From: Henckelia pumila
Lineage: Eukaryota > Streptophyta > Magnoliopsida > Lamiales > Gesneriaceae
Assembly: GCF_033568475.1 (NCBI RefSeq)
Contig: NC_133122.1
Span: 154,311,361 to 154,375,360 of the forward strand
Direction: 5' to 3'
Length of the DNA: 64,000 nt
Shown: positions 12,901 through 25,253 of the stretch, in pieces
Position numbering within the stretch: the first letter of the stretch is position 1
Layout: each line of letters begins with the position of its first letter
The notes under the pieces: generated by a model
The model's database searches: none
Told to the model about the DNA's origin: nothing
What the model saw: the letters and a program-made list of their open reading frames with translations, nothing else
Translations under genes and position numbers: made by a program

Positions 12901-13903
12901 GACATTCTTAGTACTTTATGTTGATGACATCCTACTCATTGGGAATGACGTAGGGATGCTGCAGTCAACTAAGATATGGTTATTAGGTAGATTCTCGATG
13001 AAGGATTTGGGTGAGGCATCCTATATTCTAGGGATACAGAACTATAGAGATTGATCTAAGAGAATGATAGGACTCACTCAATCAACCTACATCGACACCA
13101 TATTGAAACAGTTTTCAATGGATGGGTCCAAGAGAGGACATCTACCCATGTGTCATGGAGTTTCTCTATCCAAGTCTATGTGTCCCAAGACTGATGAAGA
13201 GATAGAGAAAATGACACATATACCATATGCGTCAGTCATAGGTAGTATCATGTATGGGATGATATCTACCAGACCGGATGTAGCATTTGCTCTGAGTGTC
13301 ACGAGCAGATATCAAGCTAATCCCGGTCAAATGCATTGGAAAGCCGTGAAGGACATTCTTAAGTACTTACGAAGGACTAAGAATATGTTCATGGTATATG
13401 GAGGAAGAGAACTAAAATTGGAAGGCTATACCGACTCTAGCTTCCAAAGTGACGTGGATGACTCGAAGTCAACCTCTGGATTTGTGTTCATGCTCAATGG
13501 CGGTGCTGTCTCTTGGAAGAGTTCCAAGCAGGACACCACAGCGGATTCCACCATTGGGGCAGAATACATTGCAGCATCAGCTGCTGCTAAAGAGGCCGTT
13601 TGGATGAGGAATTTCGTCCAAGAGTTGGGCGTCATTCCTGAAGTTGTTGGTCCAGTCCCGGTGTACTGTGACAACACGGGTGCCGTTGCTCAGGCAAAGG
13701 AACCAAGGTCTCATCAAAGATCCAAACACGTACTGAGAAAATACCACATCATCCGGGAGATTGTGGAAAGAGGAAACATCACTGTCGAAAGAGTGGCCTC
13801 TGCAGACAATATCGCTGATCCACTTACTAAGCCCTTGCCAGGACCATTATTTGACAAACATCGCGAAGCAATGTGTCTACGTAGTATGACTAGTTGGCTT
13901 TAG
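9989..13903 (+). pseudogene. copia-1 gag-pol polyprotein, with two in-frame stop codons
   Basis: One frame of 1304 codons carries all copia domains. Gag occupies about residues 1-240; a CX2CX4HX4C zinc knuckle is at 251-264; the protease active site DTGC starts at 294; then a GAG-pre-integrase LWHARLGH motif, integrase with TDDYSRYG and SERRNRT motifs, RT starting around WIYKRKL with YVDD near 977, and RNase H with SDVDDSKSTSG and ADPLTKPL near the end. I chose the ATG at 9989 (MNSRNPLFS) over the one at 9959 because gag homology starts there. TGA stops at 12653-12655 (where copia elements normally have W in EIWQMDVK) and 13052-13054 (normally R in YRDRSKR) interrupt RT. Everything else is in frame, so only two point changes separate it from an open polyprotein. 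Confidence 0.93.
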
Positions 13904-13917
13904 GGCAAGTGGGAGAT
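13904..13917 (+). promoter_or_regulatory. Polypurine tract of copia-1
   Basis: The purine-rich GGCAAGTGGGAGAT sits between the RNase H stop codon (13901-13903) and the 3' LTR start at 13918, the expected position for plus-strand priming. Confidence 0.8.
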
Positions 13918-15763
13918 TGAAAGAGTAGGTGCCCGGTGAGCCAACTTGTGGCTAAGGGCTTTGATGACTCTTTGTATAAACAATCTTTTGTTTAAAATAA
14001 TTTACACTTTTATTAATGGCAATGACTATATCTTTCTTCATATTGTTATATTGTGATATACTATTGTTGTTTTGATAAAGACCTTGAATATACTATAGTG
14101 TATGTAAGATGTGGTAGAACATGGGGATGTCTATCATGAAACACATCTTATAGTCATTGTATATTCTAAACTGTTCCTAGTCGATTGAGCCGTCCGATAA
14201 TAAGGATAAGGATCGCTCGAGTTTGAGACTAGCATTTGCGATGCAGAGTACCACGTTTCATTAGTAGGGAACATAGAGATGTTCGAAGCATGCAAATAGA
14301 TATTCATATGATGAATGATCGAACTACCCTATCCGGACTTTCCAAGTGGTTATCACTTATCGAGTGGATAAAGTCCGTGGTTTTGGTTGTACACCATTAG
14401 TCCTTACTACTTGAAACATCATTGAGACTCTATATGCTAGTACTGTGCTTTGACTCGTTTACCGACTCTATTGGGGTCATCAGGTGTCGGGATTGGGTAC
14501 AGTTACAACACATATAGGAGTCGATGCTTTGTTGTCAAGGATTCACCACATACTTGCGAGTGTGGATATCCTATGCGATCTGAGGAGATATTAGTGTGAC
14601 GAATCTCTGGCCAGAGTACATGATGTGGTTTAAGAAATGGTTTCTTAGTAGCACATGCGATGTCACTATTTGATCTTCAAGATGTATTGCATAGTTATCG
14701 AATCTCGAACGACTCTCGATTTACCAATGGTTGTTGATTCGATCGGGATATATGGATGAAGGGACCGTACTGTACGCTAACCAAAATCTATTGGTTCTTG
14801 CAGGCACTATCAGTGATACCTAGGGAATCATGGGGCGATGTTGCTAGACGCTCTTACCATGATTCGATGGGTAAATCGGAAATTGTTGTTCCGAGTCACA
14901 AGGAGTTGTGAGCCCACGGCTAGCTGTATCCCTGAACCATTGAGGGTCACACAGAGTAATAGATTTTTAATCCCCGTTGAGATAGTTAAATTTAAAGAGT
15001 TAAATTTAATGAACAAAGAAGTTGGACTTCTTAATTAAGAGTAGAGGAGTAAGATTTCCTAAAATGACATAGGGATGGGCATTTTTGGAAATCACTGAAT
15101 TCGGATTCAGAAAAATTTATCTTGACTTTAAAAGGTGCAGAAATGGTTTCTGTGCACATTGGTGAAATCGGTTTATCAATCGGAGTCATAATGAATTTTA
15201 TATTAATTTCTGAACATGCGGGCTTTGCTTGTCGGGCTTGAACTTATGACTAATGGGCCCTAAGCTGTTAGCGGCCTACATTATAAATAAGTTATTGCAG
15301 TACAGAAATTAGACACAACAGGTCACAAATTTTCGAAAAACCCTAGTATTTTTCTCTGAAGTGGCCGCCCCCTTTTCCCCTCTGCTCGGTAAAATCCAGT
15401 CTGTGAATTTTGAATTACAGTCTGGTTTAACGGATCAAATTTGTTAATTCTCTTCGTAGAAACTTATGATAGATTTTCTAGTGCAATCTATCAGAGGGAT
15501 TAATTATCCGTTCGTGGACCTGATTGAAGAACAGTTCGTCCATCAGTTCCAGGGATATACAATAAGAGCAGAGCAATCTGTTGGTGTCCATAATCTCGAT
15601 TCGAGATTGGAGGTAAAAATTTATAATCGTTATTTAATTTTTACACACACAATTTAATCGTTAAGTTTTGATACCCATTATGGAATCGTTCCATATAAAA
15701 TTTTTAAACTTCCGCTGCACCGGGTATCAGTTCTGATTGATCTGATCGCCGCGTTCTCCAACA
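13918..15763 (+). repeat. 3' LTR of copia-1
   Basis: Direct repeat of 6395-8238, starting TGAAAGAGTAGG and ending CTCCAACA. The TATAAATA box is at 15292-15299. It is followed by the TCGAG target duplication. Confidence 0.95.
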
Positions 15764-16966
15764 TCGAGCGTGCCTAAGAAACAAAAGAAAAAAAAGAGGC
15801 GCAGGGCGCCTCCGCGCCAGGGAAGGGCGCACCTGCGCCGCGATCAAGAGGAGGGGCAGTGCCCCTACACTTCCCAAAGGCGCACCCGCGCCCTGTAGGT
15901 TAAAAATCGAGTGCCTAGGCTCCGATTTTTGGCGCCTAGGCGCTGCTACGCGAAAAAAGAAAATTTGAATTTTTGAAAATTAAAAAAATTGCTACTTGTC
16001 GGGATTTATTTGACGGGCTTTCAAGACATATAAAAAGGGGATAAAAGAATCATATAAAGGGACTTTGGACAACCAAAGTTGACGGCTAGGGCTTGAAAGA
16101 GAAGCGAAGAACAACTTCAAGGAGGAATCACGCCAACCACGCTGAGATTTTCTTATTCCTACCAAGATCTTTACTTTCATGATTTCAATCATTGATTTAT
16201 TTATTTTTTTTGTTTTTATGAAATAATTTCTTTTAGATTAAGACCACGATTGGGTACTAAAACGATATTTTTTTGATATTGTGTTTATTTTCAAGAGATT
16301 ATTTTCCTTGTTTTCAATTATCGATTGATGTTAGTTTAATATTTCTTGTGAATAGTTTGATCACCTAATCACATGTTTGTTGATTAATCATGAATCGAAA
16401 GATTGATTAAATATAGCTTCAAAGACGTCAATCAACATATGGTTAAACCGACTAGAAATAGTATTCGGTTTTAGTATGCGGTTTTAGGTGAAAACTGAAA
16501 TTTTATCGCAATTTAATGAATTTAAATCTAATTAAATTAAATTAAAAATATTTAGACTGTTATATTTATATAGGATTATTATTCTAAAAATAGATTGATA
16601 ATTAATTTATGGGATTTCACCGTGATTGTGCAGGAATTTAATAATTAATTGGATTTTAACCTTGTCTACATAATATTAGAGTTTGGTACCATTGTGTTTC
16701 TTAATATTTTATTTGAATTTGATATTTTTCTTGATCATTAACTGATGTTTGACTTAATTGACAATTGTCCTAGTTAATTATATTTAGATTTATATTTATT
16801 ATCTCCATCGTTATTTATTTTGTCTAGCTTAAGTTAAGTAGTTAAAATTCTAGTAATTAAATATTAGTCTATGTGGGATCGATACTTAGATTCATAGTTC
16901 ATTTATTATTACTTGACCTAGTCCGCTTGTTAGATTTATTCATAATCGAAATTTTCGGTCAGATCA

Positions 16967-17062
16967 CCAGACAGCAAATCTTCGAAGAATTTAGCCCCAG
17001 ATTCTCGGGATTATCCAATGATTCTCTGTCTTCCCAAATACAATAAATTTTATTAACCGCCC
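16967..17062 (-). pseudogene. Continuation of the LINE remnant beyond the solo LTR
   Basis: On the minus strand this translates to KFFEDLLSG and, with the GATCA target and the segment left of 6110, continues into DPTVPNRADFSHIP, the usual pre-RT linker of plant L1 ORF2. It shows that the solo LTR landed inside the LINE. Upstream of about 17060 the similarity is lost. Confidence 0.7.
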
Positions 17063-17064
17063 TT

Positions 17065-17220
17065 CAGTTTATTAAAGATGCTCTCTTGGTAGAAAACTTG
17101 AAATATAATTTGATTATTTTAAGTCAATTATGTGATCATGGTTATCTGGTAGAATTTCAAAAGAATGCTTGTCTTGTTAAAAATCAATCTAGACTAACAA
17201 TCATGAAAAGAGAAAGAAGT
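17065..17220 (+). pseudogene. Small copia pol fragment (end of protease, start of GAG-pre-integrase)
   Basis: The plus strand reads DALLVENLKYNLI, then SQLCDHGYLVEFQKNACLV, a block found downstream of the protease in SIRE/Tork-type copia elements. It is only about 50 codons long and has no LTR or target duplication that I can see. It is unrelated to copia-1, which has a different sequence at this place. Confidence 0.6.
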
Positions 17221-17290
17221 GGTATCAGATTCGATAAAAAATTTTGACGAGATTTTACTATAAATGAAAAAAACTCCATTTATATATATA

Positions 17291-17968
17291 GAAAAAATTA
17301 GAAAATTAGTTTTGTATATTGACCTGTTTTTTGTTTTGGTTCTGTATGTTGTTATGTTTCGGAAATGGTACAATAACTTGGTTTTGTTTTAGATTATAGT
17401 CATGTATGTTGTCATGTTTAGGAAAAATGTATAATAACTTGACTTTTTTTTTTGTCCTGTATGTTGTCTTGTTTGGAAAAAGATACAATAACTAACTTTG
17501 TTTTTTTTTTTTTAATTTCATCATGTGTCGCCAGAACTCGAGAGAGCTGCTGGATTTTTCTATATAAGATTATACCTACGTAGCACCTTTTAACTATCAT
17601 GTGAAGTAAGTTGAGTTCCACACAAGAAAATTATCTATAAAAAATAAAAAAAATTAAATATAAAATAAAATACATAAATGATTTAACTCAAACAAATTTT
17701 CACATAAACAAAAACTTAATTGAGTCGATCAGTCCTATTGATCTTAACAAAAAAAATTTAAGTGGATAAATTTTCTATCTCATGACTTGACAGATAAATA
17801 AACTGTTCGTCATTTAATTTACTTCAACAACAATTAAAACCAAAATATAACAACAATTTCTTGTATTTTATTATTTAAGAGGGGTAGCGATTTGGACTCA
17901 ATTGCTTCAATTAGATTTTTTTGTGCAAAAATTTGTTTGAGGTAAATGATTCACATATTTTTTGTTTG

Positions 17969-17999
<31 letters not shown>

Positions 18000-18441
18000 G
18001 TTTATGTATTTTTGTTTTTTTTTCATATTTTTTTATAGTTAATTTTGCTTATGTGGAACCCAAATTGTGTCATTTGATAATTAATAGGTGTCAAGTGAAA
18101 TCTTATGTCAACTAAACAAAATCTGATAGCTACCTCGAGTTTCAGCGATGCAGAATAAAATTAAAAAATCAAGTTATAGTACAATTTCCCAAACATGACA
18201 ACATATAGGATCAAAACCCAAAAAAGGCCAAGTTGTTGTATCTTTTACCAAACATGAAAACATAGAAGACCAAATTTTTTTTTTTAAAAAAACAAGTTAT
18301 TGTACTTTTTTCCAAACATGACAAAATATAGGACTATAATCCAAAATAAAGCCAATTTATTGTACAATTTCCCAAACATAACAACATACAGGACCAAAAT
18401 AAAAAACAAGCCAATATACATGACTAATTTGCTAATTTTCC
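17291..18441. mobile_element. Foldback-like element with tandem-repeat arms
   Basis: The left arm (17291-17520) and the right arm (18165-18441) are inverted repeats of each other. Ends read GAAAATTAG...TGTATATTG on the left and the inverse on the right. Each arm is a tandem of about 60-bp units with core TGTATGTTGT(C/T)ATGTTTGG followed by A(C/T)AATAACTTG; there are three units on the left and four on the right. The centre (17520-18165) is unique and contains a (TA)n tract at 17967-17996. No transposase is encoded, so it would be non-autonomous. Class (foldback or MULE-like) is unsure. Confidence 0.65.
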
Positions 18442-18448
18442 ATATATA

Positions 18449-18754
18449 CTAGCAAAAGTTGCACACGCTATGCGTGTGTGGTTAATATAATATAATATAA
18501 ACCAAATTGATTGCAGTTTTTTTCAACATAAAAGAAGTGGGTGCAGTTATTAATAATGTGGTAGAAGACAGTTCTCAAATTGCAAGGTAGTTTATTTTTG
18601 TTTTTGTTTTTCATCTATTTTTACCTTTTTTTCAATTTAAATATATTAAATTTTAAATAACTACCAAGGGTTAAATAGTAAATGCATTTTGGTGTCATCA
18701 AAACGTACCAAAGTGGTTTTTAAAAGTGGCTCAAGTTTTATAAAATAGTAAAGA
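18449..18754 (-). mobile_element. Small non-autonomous Helitron
   Basis: On the minus strand it starts TCTTTACTATTTTATAAA at 18754, preceded by A, and ends CTAG at 18449 followed by T, as expected for insertion between A and T. A 7-bp-stem hairpin (CACACGC-TAT-GCGTGTG, 18462-18478) lies ten bases before the 3' end. It is 306 bp with no coding capacity. Confidence 0.8.
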
Positions 18755-18832
18755 TATATATAATAAAATACAATTTTTTTTTATTTTTTAGCGTAAAATT
18801 TTTGGTGAAGTTTTACTATATATAACAGACAA

Positions 18833-18835
<3 letters not shown>

Positions 18836-18887
<52 letters not shown>
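18836..18887. repeat. (TA)n microsatellite
   Basis: About 25 uninterrupted TA units. Shorter TA tracts occur at 19453-19475, 19644-19672 and 21718-21738. Confidence 0.95.
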
Positions 18888-18890
<3 letters not shown>

Positions 18891-18999
18891 GCATAAAAAT
18901 TTTGGTGAGATTTTACTATATATATAGCAGACAAATATAATTTATATATATGTATATAAACGAATTATGGCATATTAAATATATATTTAGAGGGTGTTT

Positions 19000-19180
19000 G
19001 GCAGAGCTTAAAAGCTCTTTCAAACAGCTTATAAGTTTTTTAGAGCTTTTAAGTTTCGAAATTGTGTTTGGTAAATTTTTTAAAAAACAGCTTATAAGCT
19101 GTCAAGAGCTTTTAAGTTTCGAAATTGTGTTTGGTTAAAAGCTTTTGACAGCATATAAGCTGTCAAAATAAGTTGTTTGA
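19000..19180. repeat. Insertion-like block with an internal duplication
   Basis: It starts GGGTGTTTGGCAGAGC and contains two copies of a roughly 60-bp segment with core AGAGCTTTTAAGTTTCGAAA (about 19027-19086 and 19087-19140). It separates two units of the surrounding AT-rich array, so it is probably a MITE-like insertion, but I could not pair its ends. Confidence 0.4.
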
Positions 19181-20278
19181 TATATTTTCTTTTTTAGCAA
19201 AAATTTTGACGATATTTTACTATAAATGACTACAACTCTTTATATATAAAAATTTACATGCTTTAATTTTATATAGAATAAAATACAATTTATTTCTTTT
19301 TCACTAAAATTTTTTGTGAGATTTTACTATATATAGCAGACAAATCTACTTATATATATAAACGAATATTGACATATTAAATATACATTTTGTTTTTGAA
19401 TAAAATATATTTCCTTTTTTAGCAAAACGTTTTGGCCGGATTTTAACTCCACTTTATATATATATATATATATATAATCAATTTATTTCTTTTTTAGCCT
19501 AATTTTTTTATATTTTTTATTAAATTTTACTATATATAGTATACATATATACTTATATATATATATAATTCAGTATTGAATAAAATGTATTTATTTTTTA
19601 GCAAATTTTTTTGTGGGATTTTATCATAAATGACAAAAACTCCATTTATATATATATATATATATATATATATGATAGTTTTTTTTAAATATAATGAATT
19701 AGACACGTGACAATCAATTATAATGTAATATGAAATGGGTTAAATGTATACATTACTATTTTGAAATCTTAAGATTGTTAAAATTTCCATATGAGAAAGG
19801 AATCAATTTTTAGTTTTCGTATTTTTAAATTTTGAACACATACATTCTTATGTTTTCAATTTTGATCACACACTTTTTGTCATATGTGTTTTCAGGGGTA
19901 TGTATGTTCAAAATTTGAAAACATAAGAATTTAAAATCACAATGAATTTTCAGCAATCTCATGATTCCACAAGAATAATTGTATACAATTATCTCTGTAT
20001 ATGAAATGTTACACAAATTGTTGCACAAGAATTTTTCCCTTATCATGATTAGCAAGATGGGATAAAATTTGATATCCTAAATTTTAAATGTAAATGATTT
20101 TTCAAAAACAAGTGGCATCACTTGACCCAATGGTTTTATTGCACTGCATAATCTTTGATCAAACCAATATGAAATCAAAAGATTTAGCAAACGAGTGGTA
20201 GTCCAAGATCTCCCACTCCACCGTCATATTTTATATAAATCAAAGTAAGACATCTTGAAACATGCATAAAAATGTTTC

Positions 20279-20446
20279 TTATAAGACGGTCTTATAGGTC
20301 AACTTCGTAAAATGGATTTTCGATTCAACCAGACTCATGAAAATCTATCTCATGTCAAAAGTATTAGTACTTTTAATTCATTGAAGATATATATAAATCG
20401 ATTCAACTCGTCTCACGAAAATAAATCAATGAAACCGTCTCAACAG
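20279..20446. mobile_element. GAGACGGT inverted-repeat MITE, copy 1
   Basis: The ends are AGACGGTCTTATAGGTCAA on the left and an inverted ACCGTCT on the right (20434-20440). The interior keeps the family's GTCAAAAGTATTAGTACTTTT core. It lies directly downstream of the PR-1 gene's stop codon, in opposite sense to nothing coding. Confidence 0.6.
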
Positions 20447-20529
20447 AGATATGTTATATATGTCAAAGACGTTGTTCACTTCATAAACAAGTGATAAACA
20501 TTATTCAGAACAAACCAATATATAATAAA

Positions 20530-21030
20530 TTAATACGGCTTTTCTCCGATGTAGTTCCCCGGCGGATCATAATTACAAGTCATGAAAACTCCTCGACCAC
20601 CATGGCAAACCACTCGGGCACACCCGATTCTCGTCGTGTCCCTCCACACAATCTGAGTGTAGTGCCCGCATTCCATCCCATAGGCACAAGAATTGGACCG
20701 GTACTTGTACCCCTGCCTCTCCGCCACCCACGCGTTGGAAGCTTGAACCGGAGTCCACGCGTTGCCGCTGCCCCAAAATATGTTCTCGCCATAGGGCCCA
20801 TTCGAGTGCTGTAAGGCACAGTCCACACGCCTTTGGTTCGCGTACCATGCCGCGTAGTTTGCGAGCTTGGCATCCCACACCAACGGCGGCAATCGCAGCA
20901 CCGCTCGGGCGGCGTTTTGGGGACCCAAGAATTGTTGGATGTAGCTTTGGGGTGTCACAACGGCCTTGGTACGATTTATTGTGATGATCATCAAGAGGAG
21001 AATGAGTACAAAACCATGCATGGTTTTCAT
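20530..21030 (-). CDS. PR-1: Pathogenesis-related protein 1 (CAP superfamily), secreted
   Basis: The single-exon frame encodes 166 residues. Residues 1-23 form a hydrophobic signal peptide ending TKA. The CAP domain follows, with the ENIFWG motif (82-87), the signature GHYTQIVW (122-129) and CNYDPPGNY (152-160). Six cysteines at 71, 115, 121, 137, 142 and 152 match the three disulfides of the family, and His75, Glu104 and His123 fit the CAP cavity. The last 11 residues (PPGNYIGEKPY after CNYD) match the CAPE1 defence-peptide consensus. Length, lack of intron and signal peptide are typical of PR-1 genes. The product should be secreted to the apoplast and act in pathogen response; sterol binding is known for the family. 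It is intact. No other gene lies within 20 kb on either side. Confidence 0.95.
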   Translation of the reverse strand: MKTMHGFVLILLLMIITINRTKAVVTPQSYIQQFLGPQNAARAVLRLPPLVWDAKLANYAAWYANQRRVDCALQHSNGPYGENIFWGSGNAWTPVQASNAWVAERQGYKYRSNSCAYGMECGHYTQIVWRDTTRIGCARVVCHGGRGVFMTCNYDPPGNYIGEKPY

Positions 21031-21118
21031 TTTTTTGAGGTGTTTCTAGCTATTTGTTTGTTTTTTTTCTTACATTGAATATATATATGTGTGTAATGTT
21101 TCTTGTCTTACGTTGAAA

Positions 21119-21126
21119 TATTTATA
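21119..21126 (-). promoter_or_regulatory. TATA box of the PR-1 gene
   Basis: TATAAATA on the minus strand, about 90 nt upstream of the start codon. It would place transcription start near 21090 and give a leader of about 60 nt. Confidence 0.7.
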
Positions 21127-21222
21127 GGAAGGCATATTTGGGTGGTTGAATTTAAAGAGTTCACAATGTCAACTATCATTAGGTGGCACCCATGTTCGAT
21201 AATGATTGCCACATCTTTTGCT

Positions 21223-21228
21223 AGTCAA
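21223..21228 (-). promoter_or_regulatory. W-box upstream of PR-1
   Basis: TTGACT on the minus strand, about 190 nt upstream of the start codon, matches the WRKY target TTGAC(C/T). Another TTGAC core (21168-21172) is followed by A and is not canonical. A role in defence induction is inferred from the gene family. Confidence 0.45.
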
Positions 21229-21986
21229 ATTATTCTCTTTAACCATGATTTTTGCCCTTCGCATAATAATTTAATTTTCTGGTTATACTTGTGTATTAAT
21301 TAATTATTTTTAGTTATTACATTTAGTATCTATTTTAAGTTACGATTATTAATTTAATAAAAACAGCATAATTTAATTCTTGTTTGCTGGGATATTATTC
21401 GATATTATAATTTAATACTTATTATCTTATTGAGATAACGTTTGACATTTGGTTAAGATTTCATTCTCTTTAGCTCGTACGGTACCTACCCTATATATAC
21501 ATACAATCAGTAACTTACGGGCTTTCCTGGGTCCTGGGATTTTTCATTATTAAAAAACATTTATCATAAATTTTGTTATCACAATAATAATAATAATAAT
21601 AATAATAGTAATAATAAACTCTTTGACAATCTCAATATTAATTTTGTGGGATCGAATTTCTACTTGACACAACATATTAAAAATTATTATTTTTATGTTA
21701 AAAATATTAATTTTCAATATATATATATATATATATGATATATCCATGAAATCGTTTCATAAAGAACCTATCTCTTTTGTTTTTTTGGTAAATTATACAT
21801 TGGATGTTTAATTTTATAAAGGCGATATTTTGTCTTTTCCCAGCCTCATATCGTCGGAATCATCGGCTCTATCAAAGTATAATCACCTCAATTTGCGGGA
21901 GATGATTTATATCACCTGCTATGGTATCACTTTCTCAGTCTCGAGACTCTCGACACAGTTATATTTGTACTTCGTAGAAGTGATTT

Positions 21987-22136
21987 TTGGGGCAGCTTCT
22001 ATGCTACACCGGGTGAAGATGCAGCATCTGTCCTTTATGGGACATGAGACCCATACATTTTTGTGGACCCCATGCCCCATTAAGGGCCAAGATCCACTGG
22101 ATGAAGAACACCCGGTGGAGGATAGAAGCTCCCGAT
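21987..22136. repeat. Long imperfect hairpin, MITE- or MIR-like
   Basis: GCTTCTATGCTACACCGGGTG at 21995-22015 pairs with the inverse at 22109-22129 (two or three mismatches). Pairing continues inward (GATGCAGCATCTGTCC with GGCCAAGATCCACTGGATG, then ATGGGACATG with CATGCCCCAT) to a small loop near 22060. The whole 150-nt stretch folds back. It may be a MITE or a foldback able to give small RNAs. Confidence 0.6.
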
Positions 22137-22410
22137 TTTTGGTGTATTGAATTTTAATATGGAATATATTTTTATATATAAGGTATAATTTTTATTGGAT
22201 TAAACTTATTTTCCTTACAAATTATAGTTGACCTTTTATTTATTTATTTTTATGTATTTCTGATATACTAGTGTAATTCCAGGAAAATATAGTTATTATG
22301 AATAGTACGTGTAATAAATTATACTAACTATTTTAATTCGTCAAAATTCATTATATCTTTCGATCATTTATTTGTAAAATTTTTTTGAGTGAATATATCT
22401 TTCATTTATG

Positions 22411-22590
22411 GGTAAAAATTCTTGTGAGACGGTTTCATGAGTTAACGTTGTGAGACGAATCTTTTATTTGGGTTACCCATGAAAAAATATTAATTCTTAT
22501 GCCAAAAGTATTACTTTCTATTGTAAATATGGGTAGAGTTGACTCATCTCACGGATAAAGATCTATGAGACCGTCTCACAAGATACCTAC
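22411..22590. mobile_element. GAGACGGT inverted-repeat MITE, copy 2
   Basis: Ends CTTGTGAGACGGT (22421-22433) and ACCGTCTCACAAG (22570-22582) are perfect inverted repeats. The pairing extends inward. It is about 180 bp and non-coding. Its centre, GCCAAAAGTATTACTTT, recurs in copies at 20279-20446 and 55508-55682. Confidence 0.75.
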
Positions 22591-22664
22591 TCTCATTTAT
22601 GACTTTGTGTTTTCATACAAAGTAATTATAAATGTATAAAGCCTGAGATTATGGAGTTATAGTG

Positions 22665-24935
<2,271 letters not shown>

Positions 24936-25089
24936 TAGTGAGCATCCAAAAGAAAAATAAAAGTGATCATTAACTGAGGTGGTGTTCGTCTATTTGAAAT
25001 ACGTCACCTCGGCAGTGCTAGCTCATATAAGTGCACATGGTAAGTGCTCAAAGAGGCTATTACTTTTACCGAATGTGAAAGAGTAGATA

Positions 25090-25210
25090 TTTGTTATGAA
25101 ACTTCTGAAGTTACCTTAATGGCTAAGAATCATGTCTGAGAGCTATTTTATCTACCGCTAGTTTGTAAGACCATTGAAAACAAGTGGGTTCTGAATGTTC
25201 AAATGTAGAT
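25090..25210 (+). pseudogene. Small copia reverse-transcriptase fragment
   Basis: The plus strand reads MAKNHV, stop, ELFYLPLVCKTIENKWVLNVQ, which resembles the start of copia RT (NxVWELVDLP...CKTIGNKWVLKVK). The in-frame TGA stands where W is usual. About 35 codons are recognisable. The rest of 24941-25253 holds nothing I can name. Confidence 0.5.
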
Positions 25211-25253
25211 CCGATTGGTGGGATGTCGTCAAACCATCAAACTTAAAGTTAAC

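Larger units (their letters stand above)
6395..15763 (+). mobile_element. Full-length Ty1/copia retrotransposon (copia-1)
   Basis: A complete 9.37-kb element bounded by direct LTRs (6395-8238 and 13918-15763) and a 5-bp target duplication TCGAG (6390-6394 and 15764-15768). A Met-tRNA-type primer-binding site follows the 5' LTR and a purine tract precedes the 3' LTR. The internal part holds a 1.7-kb leader and a single gag-pro-int-RT-RNase H frame, the copia order. The large LTRs (about 1.84 kb) suggest an Angela/Tork-type lineage, but this is tentative. The two LTRs show roughly two dozen differences by eye, mostly transitions, so the insertion is not very recent. It lies inside a gypsy solo LTR. 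Confidence 0.95.
6110..16961 (+). mobile_element. Ty3/gypsy solo LTR, split by the copia element at 6395-15763
   Basis: The LTR starts TGAAAAGTGTC at 6110 and ends TTTTCGGTCA at 16961. It is flanked by the 5-bp duplication GATCA (6105-6109 and 16962-16966). Excluding the inserted copia and its second target copy, it is about 1.48 kb (6110-6394 plus 15769-16961), close to the 1.46-kb LTR found at 25254-26717. Both LTRs carry GC-rich 'cgcacc/gcgcc' stretches and a GTGGGATCGATACTT motif about 80-90 nt before the end (near 16874 here), which argues for one superfamily (Athila/Tat-like). No internal domain remains, so it is a solo LTR, itself sitting within the LINE. Confidence 0.8.
17225..19680. 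repeat. AT-rich degenerate tandem array, interrupted by other elements
   Basis: A block with core GATTTTACTATA recurs at about 17250, 18803, 18904, 19208, 19316, 19434, 19527 and 19613. Spacing is about 90-120 nt where uninterrupted. Two variants occur: one followed by AAATGACAAAAACTCC (17250, 19208, 19613), the other by TATATAGCAGACAAAT (18803, 18904, 19316). The foldback (17291-18441), a Helitron (18449-18754) and a 19000-19180 insertion separate members. No gene is present in this stretch. Confidence 0.6.

Noticed and set aside
19824..19935. Inverted-looking blocks TTTGAACACATACATT and TATGTATGTTCAAAATTT
   Set aside because: The second pair of blocks is in swapped order, so it does not form a simple inverted repeat; no ends or duplication found.
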